Shown here: piece after piece, positions 56,196-64,000 of the stretch | Position numbering within the stretch: position 1 is the stretch's first letter | Layout of the letters: every line of letters begins with the position of its first letter | Source of the DNA: Hordeum vulgare subsp. vulgare | Lineage: Eukaryota > Streptophyta > Magnoliopsida > Poales > Poaceae | Length of the DNA: 64,000 nt | NCBI RefSeq assembly: GCF_904849725.1 | Contig: NC_058519.1 | Coordinates: forward strand, 360,871,974-360,935,973 | Direction: 5' to 3' | Made by a program: the position numbers and the translations under genes | Notes under the pieces: generated by a model | Told to the model about the DNA's origin: nothing | Seen by the model: the letters and a program-made list of their open reading frames with translations, nothing else | Databases searched by the model: none

Positions 56196-56432
56196 ATGGT
56201 GAAGAAGTGTTATTCCGTATACATAGGGAAGGTTCCAGGAGTGTATGAAGAGTTGCAAAAGTGTCACGACCAGGTGTACGGATTCCTCGGCGGCATCCAA
56301 AACAAGGCGAAAGCTAGTTACTTGAGGTGGACGCTAACGCGAGAGACGGATCGGAACCGGTGCCTCAAGAACTACTACATTATCACGCTCTTGCTCATAG
56401 TGATCTCTCTTCTCTTCTATATCTTAGTTTAG
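56196..56432 (+). CDS. Small protein with RNase H1 N-terminal (viroplasmin-like) domain and membrane anchor
   Basis: 78 intact codons. Residues 1-32 (MVKKCYSVYIGKVPGVYEEL, then Cys, Gln-Val and Gly-Phe-Leu-Gly) fit the RNase H1 N-terminal hybrid-binding fold, whose signature is Y-x-V-x-x-G-x-x-x-G-V-Y...C...V-x-G-F-x-G. The middle is basic. The C-terminal 18 residues (IITLLLIVISLLFYILV) form a clear membrane-spanning tail. There is no catalytic RNase H domain. The intact family binds RNA-DNA hybrids or double-stranded RNA. A membrane-tethered hybrid-binding protein is the inference. The second half of the domain appears replaced or diverged (QNKAKAS in place of the usual KGYKT). Confidence 0.6.
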   Translation: MVKKCYSVYIGKVPGVYEELQKCHDQVYGFLGGIQNKAKASYLRWTLTRETDRNRCLKNYYIITLLLIVISLLFYILV

Positions 56433-56508
56433 ATATAGATGATGAAACATGTGTATCGATGAACATGCAGTTGCTTGTATTCGAGACATGTCACTTAACT
56501 TATATCGC

Positions 56509-59500
56509 TGTCACATCCCTAGTTTCCATTTGAAGTTTAGCAAGATTGTGCTCATGTTTTATCCTTGCATTTAAAAGTGAAAATAGAAATCAAAGAAAAA
56601 GCCTAGCACTTCCATATTCAACCAATTCATAAATTGTGATAAATCAATGAGCCCAAAATGACCTCCATAAAAGCCCACCATTTTTTATAAATATTGGAAA
56701 CAATATTTCAGTGGTGGAACTTATTTTTAAATTACATTTGGCATTATATTTAAATATTAAAATCTACTAAAATCACCCAAATATGTGGTTTTAAATATTT
56801 CACAATATCATAAAATGTTGAATATTTTATATTGGCCTGGAAATATTCCAAATAACACCCCAGAGTTTTATTCACTATTTATACAAATAGTTTGGAGCCA
56901 AAATAAAATCAAACAAATGTCATAAATGATTTAACAGACATCAGAAAAGAAAGAAAATGGAAAAAACTTACCTGACACTCACCTTGGCCCAACCCAGCTC
57001 CCCTCTATCGTCTTCCCCTCGCCAGTCGGCAGCAGGAGGTGGTCGCTGCTTCCTCCAGCGCGGCCACGCACCTGACTGCCTTCCTGGCCTCTCCGTCACG
57101 CTAGCCGCGATGGGATAATCCTCCCAAACCCATTCCTTCCCTCTCCCTCTCCCCATTCTCTCTGTTGCGGCCCCTCCTCTCGGCCGCCATTAGAGTAGAG
57201 ATTGAGCTTGAGTTAGCCGTCTCCTCTGGCCACCGCAAGCCTCCCCAAGCACGCTTTCCTCTCTGCCTCGTCGAGCACGTCGTCCCCGCCAAAGGAAACA
57301 AGACCCTGAGCCCTGCATCGCCTCAACACCGTCGTCTTCCTCCTCGGATCACCGAAGTTTTCCGCCATTGTTCTTTCTCTCCAGGCAACCCCCGTGAGCT
57401 CAGGGTGCTTTTCCCCCTCTTTTCCCCCTCGATCCCAAGTTCTAGGCCTTGATTTCGCCGGAGCCCAACGAGATTCGCCGCGGGAGCTCGTCGCCGGCGA
57501 CGCTTCGGTGTTTAGTTGGTCTTTCTGCGGCCACCATCGGCTTCATCTCCTCGCGTAGGTTTCGTAGGAACCCAGCCCTGCACGTGCTAAGCCCCATAGC
57601 AGTTACCCCGACGAGGCCCGAGCTTCGGCCGCCGCCAAGCTCGTCGCCGGCTTCGATTCCGGTCACCCCAGCCCGTGGGGTTTGCTCCATCATGCGCGCC
57701 ATCGAGTGGCCGTTCTCCCAGTGCCCTCCACCGCTTGTTTGGTCATCGAAGATGCGTTTCCGACGCTCTCCGCCATCCCTGGTGCTGCCGGAGGCTCACC
57801 GCTGGCGAGATCAACCTCGTCGCCGGTGGGTTCAACCCTCCCGAGCCTATGACAGGTGAGGCCAACCCCTGGTTAAATAAAACTCACCTAAATAGAATTA
57901 AAGAAAATGTTAATTATTAATCAGTCATTGACATGTGGGCCAACCACTGTTAATTAGCTATTTAACTTAAAGTTTAATTAAAATCTAACCAGAGTCACTT
58001 GCGAGTGGGTCCCACTCGTCAGGTTTGAGTTTCAACGACCAGATTGACCTGCTGATGTCATGCTGATGCAGTAATACTATTTTTGTTTTATAATAATTCC
58101 AGAATAAGTGCAAACCTTTGCAAATTCATAGAAAATTAAATATAACTCCAAATTTGACAAATAATATATGAAAAATGATCAGAAAAATTCAATGAGCACA
58201 ATGGTTCTATTTTCATGCATGACAAACAAAGTTATGAAACAACATCAGGTCAAATCAATTAAATGAATTAGATAAATATATTATTTCAAATAATATTTGA
58301 ATTTTGAATTCAAATCAGATTCATACTAAGGTTCTGTTAGTCACCTTAAACCATGCTACATTTCATTTCATACCATGATCATGCATCATATTGTTGTATA
58401 TGAATGATACTGATTGTTGTTATTGTTTCGGTAGGCTCTGCCCTTGCGGATACGTTCGAATATCCGACTGACGGATGTAATCCCTCTGCTGAACAACAAG
58501 GCAAGCACCCTTTTGATCATGCCGATATAATCCCATGTCCCTGCTCCTGCTCCAACTTATTGGATTAGGAAAAAAAATATTTCAAATGCTTTACATCGGT
58601 AACTGAAACTATTCCTCTGCATCACCTGTCATTGTCACAGTAAAGAGCCAAACCTTGCAACCTAGTATACCTGGTAGTTGCTTGAGCCATGATGTGTCTT
58701 ATCCTAGTATGCTTGCTATGCCTAGAGTTGTGTTAGGTCTGTTTCATATGGGTGATGAACTGGAATGGATGAATGTGTTCTAGTGACAAAGAATAAGTGT
58801 GGAACCAGATTTGGTAAAGGTACCGATGAAAGGCTATGTATGAGTACATGGCAGGTTGTTTCATTGGAACCATCTTTAGGAACTGAGTTCCGTGTATGCA
58901 ATCCAAGGCTAGTTACTACCACATGCTGGGCCCTGAAATATGACCCCGCTCGACTTATTAATCCCCTAGTACTCGGTCCAGGAGTTGCAAGTAGTTTCTG
59001 GTGTTTATAGTCACGCTGGAGGCCGTGCATAGTGCTGACCTTAGAGGTGGGCTATGATGCGTTAGGCAGTGGCACGGTGTACCCACTGGCACCCGGATGG
59101 TGGGCTTGGAAACCCTGCACACATCATTTGGGGCCGTGGCGGAAACCTCGGTCGGACTTCCGTGCGGGTTCACTCTCAACTAGGCGATAAACCTGGACTA
59201 GGTATTAGTGTGATTAACGGTCGTGGCCGACTCCCTTGTTGGGCTTCCGCTTGAAGGTTGCCGAGGTGCATGACATGCACATGGCGATAAGTGGCGAGAG
59301 CATGTGTGAAGAAGTACACCCCTGCAGGGTTATGATCTATTCGAATAGCGACGTCCGCGGATATGGACTACTTGGAGACATATGTTGTTCATAGATAACT
59401 TTAATGGCTACTCATACAAGTATCAAGATAAGTGTGAGTATCATGTATGGCATTTCCGTAGGGAGACGGAAAGGAATCCATGATGGTGTATTGTTGTGGT

Positions 59501-60510
59501 GGTAGTAGACTCGTGTACGACTTATCAAAGTTGTTTAAAACTATTTAAAATTGTAGTTTAGTCTAGCCAAGAGTCAAAGCTAGCTTGCTGCATGAAACCC
59601 CACAACCCCCTTTATTGATACACGTGCATGAGTAGATAGATCTATTCTAAAGTCTTGCTGAGCACTTTTGTACTCATGTTTGTTTAATAAATGTTGTAGA
59701 GGATACCCACGAGCCAACAAGTGGGTTCTATCCAGACCTCGATGATGACGAGTAGCTGGTGTCCCAGCTACGACCTGGCCCCTTTCAGAAGGGATCTGTA
59801 CATAGTCAGGCTTTACGCCTTTTCCATTCAATTGTCTATACTCACACAACTTTAATGCTTCCGCTTGGTTTGTATGAATCTGCTTGTATGACTTGAGTGT
59901 CAGGTCATGTGACCCCTACCTGTATGAACATATTATGCACGACTCTTCCGAGTCTTCTAAATAAATTTTGGTATGTTGTATGGTTATGTTGTGATGCCAT
60001 TGTTCTATCTATGCATATCGAGTATGTCATGCGTATGTGTGATGCACTGTGATATGTATGGGATTCGACACCTAGTCGTATGCCCTTAGTAGCTCTCTAT
60101 ACACAGAAATGCCCCTTTGTGTTTTCACCGAGCCTTGGTAGTTCGCTACTGGTCCGGAGACATTGGTTGATCGGCATGTACCCTTCTTAGTTGTTGTGTC
60201 ACGCGGTGTAATGGAGTCCTTGTAGCTTGCTACGACTCGTCTACACTCACTGATGACCGACAACTGCTTTGCTGGGTTATGTATGCATGTATCTGTACAG
60301 TTGAACCACTTGAGTTTATGACTAGTCATGTCGACCCGAGTTCTTCGACATTGGAATGCTAGCGACACAATTGCATACGCGAGTCAAAAGTCGCAAACAG
60401 TCCCGGCTAAGGTAAGGTGGCAGTCGTGGGGTTAACCGTTCGTGAGACCGCAAAGGGATGCGATGTGTTACATGCTGGATTCCTCTGGCTTAGGACCGGC
60501 GTCCCGACAG
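56509..60510 (+). repeat. 5' LTR of the chromovirus, about 4.0 kb
   Basis: Starts TGTCACATCCCTAGTTTCC and ends GGCGTCCCGACA just before the PBS. It contains an AT-rich first third, a GC-rich island at about 56990-57860 (which gives spurious ORFs on both strands), and a longer low-complexity remainder. No protein-coding gene was recognised inside. Confidence 0.75.
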
Positions 60511-60514
60511 CGTT

Positions 60515-60527
60515 GGTATCAGAGGCT
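60515..60527 (+). other. Primer binding site of the chromovirus
   Basis: TGGTATCAGAGGC, four bases after the LTR end; initiator tRNA-Met type. Confidence 0.85.
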
Positions 60528-60955
60528 GACTGACTGTAGGATTACTAAGCCAAACTGGTCGAAGTTGAGTCTAGAAATGCTTTAGTTATATATAAGGGAA
60601 TTTTTTGTGGAAGGGAACGTAAGTTTCTTGCTTCTCTTCTCAAGTCATTCTATTATGGTCATCCTCATCTTTTCTACAAGGATTAAGACTAGGTTACTTA
60701 TCAATCTCTTAGGATCGCATGTTACTAATCGGTAGATTGTAGGAAAACGGTTCGATAGTTAATCCGAGTTTTCTTTGTTCCAAGGAAAAGAAAATAAGTA
60801 TACGATGACCATGGAATTGAACTTGATAGTTGAGTGGTTATGCTATCCTATCTTTTGTGGGTTGTCTCAAAAATTTGTTTGAGCATTTACAACCGTTATG
60901 CTGCCCAATTTTATCTCCAGAGCTCTAATGCCTTTTGTGTTACTCTCTATTTCAG

Positions 60956-61756
60956 ATGCGTGGCCATCCTCATCGTCACGTGGTCCGTCTGACTAGGTGC
61001 ATTGATGTGCCGGGTCACACGGCCATGCTGGTCAGGATGATGTCAGTAGCTGGTTACCGCTGGTACCCAGAGTATACAGTGGAGGAGCAGTACCGGGATA
61101 TCAACCAGAGTTAGTACCTGTGCACTGTTAGGGTATTGCCAGATTACCCTGGAGCCAAGGAGCCGATCCATTGGTCTTATGGATTGGGGGTTACCTTTGA
61201 CATGGCGGTACAAGATGCCGCCTATTCAATGTTGACCATCATGAGAGCAAGACAGGTACTACTGCAGAATTAAGAGTTCTGTTATGTTCCCGCTTCTCAA
61301 CGAGGAGAAGATGGATATCTCAGTGGGATCTACTTTGACTCCTCTTTGGAGGATCAGCTGCTGCAGACTACCACTGAGATGTTAGAGAAGAGAGACAAAG
61401 ACGCTCGTGCCCTTCGCATGGAGCTCTATGCTACTCGTGCCCGTTTGTGGACAGCCTTGACACAGCTAGCACCTGTAGTTCAGACAGGTTATGGGGATAT
61501 GGAGATGTTGAACCCCGGTAGGACTCATCTTCCAGCTCATGTTGACTGGTCTGCTATTGGAGGTGTCATCCCTCTTCGGGGACCTCTACTGCCACCATCA
61601 GGGGACCAAGGCCACACCCGTGTCCTTACGGTTCCCAGGGGTCTCAGTCTAGAGTATTTCCTGATCCACAGGTTTAGCTCCAAGGCCATGGAAGCAACCT
61701 TTATGAGATGTTTTATGCGGATGCTTGAACCCGTGAGTGGAAGAGTTGTATTGTAG
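60956..61756 (+). pseudogene. Extra ORF upstream of gag (ORF0), two stops
   Basis: One frame of 266 codons from ATG at 60956 to TAG at 61754 is interrupted only by TAG at 61112 and TAA at 61271, both one base from sense codons. It encodes MRGHPHRHVVRLTRCIDVPG, then RMMSVAGYRWYPEYTVEEQY, a middle with YPGAKEPIHWSYGLGV and DMAVQDAAYSMLTIMRARQV, then a helical segment (EMLEKRDKDARALRMELYAT) and a Pro/Gly-rich tail. It carries no gag, protease or polymerase motif. The ATG directly follows a pyrimidine-rich TCTCTATTTCAG, which looks like a splice acceptor. I recall similar ORFs ahead of gag in Triticeae chromoviruses, with no known role. Confidence 0.65.
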
Positions 61757-62073
61757 TAGTTATACATCCACAGTCATGGTTGTCTTGTGCAGTATGACTA
61801 TGTTGTGAGATAAGTTCCGGAGGCATAGATAAATAATGTATAGGAATCTTGGAAAGCCTCTGATGAGTAGTATCATCTTATCAGTAGTTTGCTCTTCACT
61901 TGAGATTGTACTGAACTATGTAATGGTGTGGATGAACCATGGTGTATATATAGTAGTTGCTTGTTACCATGTTGTTCGGATGTTCATTTCCGCATTCCAT
62001 GTGTTTAGTGCATTCTTAATCCATAGTTAGTATTGATGTTGATCTAGCCTAAGCTGTGAGTTTGTTTACCAGG
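61757..62073 (+). other. Spacer between ORF0 and gag, intron-like
   Basis: T- and A-rich, no coding content, ending in TTTGTTTACCAG just before the gag ATG, which could act as a splice acceptor. Confidence 0.45.
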
Positions 62074-63040
62074 ATGGTGTTTACCAGGCAGAACCGTGCC
62101 CCTAGCCATGAGCAGGGACAAGGTAGTCATGCAGCACATGAGGAACTGCCCCACCCACCTTCTCTGGCGGAGGTTATGCTCGAGGCATAAAGAAACAAGC
62201 GTGAGACCAACCGTCTGCTAGAACATATTGAGCAAAATACGGCTCGTCAGCCACAAAATGACACAGTGTCCCTCAATGACTTTGTGAAGCTGAATCCCAC
62301 GAAGTTCCATCACTCTGTTGATTCTCTCGACACTGATGACTGGTTGTGCAGTATATCGCGCAAGATACGCCCTGCCAATGTTTCTGAGGCTGACAAGGCG
62401 ACCTTCGCTGTACTTTTTGGAAGGCCCCGCCAATCTGTGGTGGGAGAATTATGAAGCTATGCGTCCTGCCGGACCAGCGGCCACATGGGAAGATTTCAAT
62501 GCAGCCTTCTGTCTGCACCACATTCCAGAGGGTCTGATCGACCGTAAGAGAGAGGAATTTTGTGCCTTCACCCAGGGAAAGTTGACTGTGGATGCTTATA
62601 GCAGCTAGTTCGGTAATCTCGCTCACTACACAACTGAAGAGGTGTCAACTCACGCGAAGAAGCAAGCAAGATTCCGCAAGGGTTTGAGCCCCAAACTTCG
62701 ACGTGACCTGCGCCTTCATGAATGTACAAGTTTCCAAGCTCTTGTCAACAAGGCGATTAGATCCGAGACTGGTCATACCAACTATAAGCCACGAAGAAGC
62801 ACTTTCGCGACTCTGGCTCCTCATCTGATTCGGCGTTTCCAGAGCACCGGTTGTGGGTCCCGAATAGCTCCCTGCCGCCAAGATATACCCCGAGGCCATC
62901 CTATGTGGCGCCTCAGGCAAACCAGACCAATCCCCCAGCAAAGAACTATGGTGGTCCAGCTAGCAATGCTGCACCACGTCCTAATCAGCTGACCTGTTGC
63001 AAGTGTGGAGGACCAGGACACTATTCATGAGAGTGTCCTC
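62074..63040 (+). pseudogene. gag: Chromovirus gag with CCHC knuckle, decayed
   Basis: ATG at 62074 starts MVFTRQNRAPSHEQGQGSHA. A TAA lies near 62188. The same frame then gives DTVSLNDFVKLNPTKFHHSV and ISRKIRPANVSEADKATFA. A one-base shift near 62410 moves to the frame with YFLEGPANLWWENYEAM and HHIPEGLIDRKREEFCAFTQ, which has a TAG at 62606 and continues FRKGLSPKLRRDLRLHECTS. After a further shift the zinc knuckle reads C-C-K-C-G-G-P-G-H-Y-S-stop-E-C at 62994-63035, with TGA where Arg (CGA) is expected. These are all standard gag blocks of the Tekay/Del group. Confidence 0.8.
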
Positions 63041-63084
63041 AGAATATAGCTGCCAAGCAACTTGGGAAGTCTGTTGGGCAAGGC

Positions 63085-63723
63085 ATGTCGGGCAAAGCAT
63101 ATTATGTGAAGCCAACTCCTGCGCGTGGCCACATGAATTATGTTTCAGTAGAAGAAGCTGTAGAGGATCCCGACGTCATTTTGGGTATGCTCCTTGTCAA
63201 TCATCACCCAACGTCTGTTCTTTTTGACACTGGGTCATCTCATTCCTTCATTTCCGAAAGTTATGCACAGTTGCATAACATGTCCTTTTGTGATATGCAA
63301 ATCCCATTAGTTGTCCAAACCCCAGGTAGTAAATGGAAAACTTCTAGGATAAGTTATGACAATGAAATCCTAGTAGACATGCTAGTTTTTCTAGCATCTT
63401 TGATAGCCCTTAAATCGTCAGATATCAATATCATCTTGGGTATGGACTGGATGTCAGCTCATTACACCAAGATTGATACCCATTCTAGGAATGTTCAACT
63501 TACACATCCCTCGGGTGATATAGTTAATGTCTCAACTCGAGTTGCCAAATGCCAACTCTATTCCCTTAATGCTAGTCCTTTTCCAGAACTTGAAGACATT
63601 CCGGTAGTCCGTGACTTCCCGGATGTTTTTCCAGAAGAACTTCCAGGAATTCCACCTGACAGGGATGTAGAGATTATGATAGATCTTGTTCCAGGAATTG
63701 TCCCAATAGCCAGAAGACCATAA
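63085..63723 (+). CDS. Chromovirus protease and RT linker, ends in frameshift
   Basis: 212 open codons: [20 protein letters not shown], then [18 protein letters not shown] with the aspartic protease D-T-G-S, then [20 protein letters not shown], the second conserved block. The linker [20 protein letters not shown] follows to IVPIARRP, where a small deletion before TAAATATGGCACCC shifts the frame. The protease fold itself looks intact and would release Gag and Pol products. Its frame begins just after the gag knuckle. Confidence 0.8.
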   Translation: MSGKAYYVKPTPARGHMNYVSVEEAVEDPDVILGMLLVNHHPTSVLFDTGSSHSFISESYAQLHNMSFCDMQIPLVVQTPGSKWKTSRISYDNEILVDMLVFLASLIALKSSDINIILGMDWMSAHYTKIDTHSRNVQLTHPSGDIVNVSTRVAKCQLYSLNASPFPELEDIPVVRDFPDVFPEELPGIPPDRDVEIMIDLVPGIVPIARRP

Positions 63724-64000
63724 ATATGGCACCCTTAGAGCTATCCGAACTTAAGAAACAACTAGATGAGGCCTTAAATAAAGGTTTCATTCGACCTAGC
63801 TCTTCTCCTTGGGCTTGTCCCGTCCTCTTCGTTAAGAAGAAGGATGGAACGAATCGAATGGTTGTAGATTATCAACCAGTTAATCTGGTCACCATAAAGA
63901 ACAAGTATCCGCTCCCCAGGATCAAGAATCCGTATGTTCAGCTCACTGGATCCTCGGTCTTCTCCAAACTGGATTTAAGGTTGGGTTACCATCAAGTCAA
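63724..64000 (+). pseudogene. Chromovirus reverse transcriptase N-terminal part, cut by window end
   Basis: After the frameshift the next frame reads [40 protein letters not shown], then [20 protein letters not shown] and [11 protein letters not shown], the first blocks of Gypsy reverse transcriptase. The catalytic YVDD region lies beyond the window. Confidence 0.85.

Larger units (their letters stand above)
54726..56508 (+). mobile_element. CACTA transposon fragment (gene-bearing 3' part)
   Basis: Two features seen together in Triticeae CACTA elements are present: a decayed Ulp1-like segment and a small ORF with an RNase H1 N-terminal-like domain. The left edge abuts an LTR and the right edge is the start of the 4-kb LTR at 56509, so neither terminal inverted repeat is visible. 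Assignment rests on the protein content. Confidence 0.6.
56509..64000 (+). mobile_element. Tekay/Del-like chromovirus (Gypsy), runs off the window
   Basis: A 4.0-kb 5' LTR, a met-tRNA primer binding site, an extra ORF, gag with a CCHC knuckle, protease and the start of reverse transcriptase lie in order on the plus strand. [20 protein letters not shown] leading into [12 protein letters not shown] is the familiar protease-RT linker of plant chromoviruses. Stops and frameshifts in ORF0, gag and RT show decay. The 3' half and 3' LTR are outside the window. The five bases before the LTR (ATCGC) are the expected left TSD. Confidence 0.8.

Noticed and set aside
57165..57859. GC-rich ORFs of 95 and 136 codons on the plus strand and overlapping minus ORFs
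   Set aside because: They lie in the GC-rich island of the chromovirus LTR, are Pro/Ser/Arg-rich, overlap on both strands and match no known domain; composition explains them.

Overview
The window looks like intergenic DNA from a large Triticeae grass genome (wheat, barley, rye or Aegilops type). It is almost wholly nested transposable elements. The Copia LTRs that begin TGTTGGAAATATGCCCTAGA and end in CCCCAACA are of the Angela/WIS/BARE type, and the LTRs that begin TGATAC on the minus strand are of the grass Athila type. No intact ordinary host gene, rRNA, tRNA or CRISPR array is visible.

Layout. 1-3962 is the 3' part of a CACTA-like DNA transposon with captured gene pieces, including a broken DHHC palmitoyltransferase fragment. 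3964-14024 is a Tat-lineage Gypsy element: decayed gag-pol on the plus strand, a still open three-exon gene on the minus strand, and a 507-bp 3' LTR. It sits inside Copia sequence that runs, with interruptions, from 14025 to 44618. That Copia block has the order interior A, LTR (15456-17225), interior B, LTR (43158-44618), so one LTR serves two interiors. Interior B is split by a large minus-strand LTR element (19483-40944, TSD TTATT). This element carries an inverted solo Copia LTR (21026-22794, TSD CTATG) in one of its LTRs and an Athila-like element (25689-35994, TSD CCTGC) in its interior.

To the right lie an Athila-type LTR fragment (44619-46027), a short-LTR Copia 5' end (46127-47236), a gag-protease-only Athila-like element (47276-53330), a truncated LTR of the 25689-35994 family (53331-54725), and a CACTA fragment (54726-56508). 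The CACTA fragment has a decayed Ulp1-like region and an intact 78-codon ORF resembling the RNase H1 N-terminal hybrid-binding domain plus a membrane anchor. Last is a Tekay/Del-like chromovirus with a 4.0-kb LTR (56509 onward), which has an extra ORF ahead of gag and runs off the window in reverse transcriptase.

Inferred order of events: the Copia block entered the LTR at 44619; the Tat element entered interior A and the CACTA element then entered the Tat gag; the 19483-40944 element entered interior B and then received the solo LTR and the Athila-like element. The strongest candidates for new biology are the preserved antisense gene of the Tat element with its intronic palindromic minisatellite, the ORF upstream of gag in the chromovirus with acceptor-like sites at both start codons, the several elements that keep gag but lack reverse transcriptase and integrase, and a hairpin that recurs in LTRs of two families and once between LTRs. 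Family names come from recognition of motifs, not from a database search.
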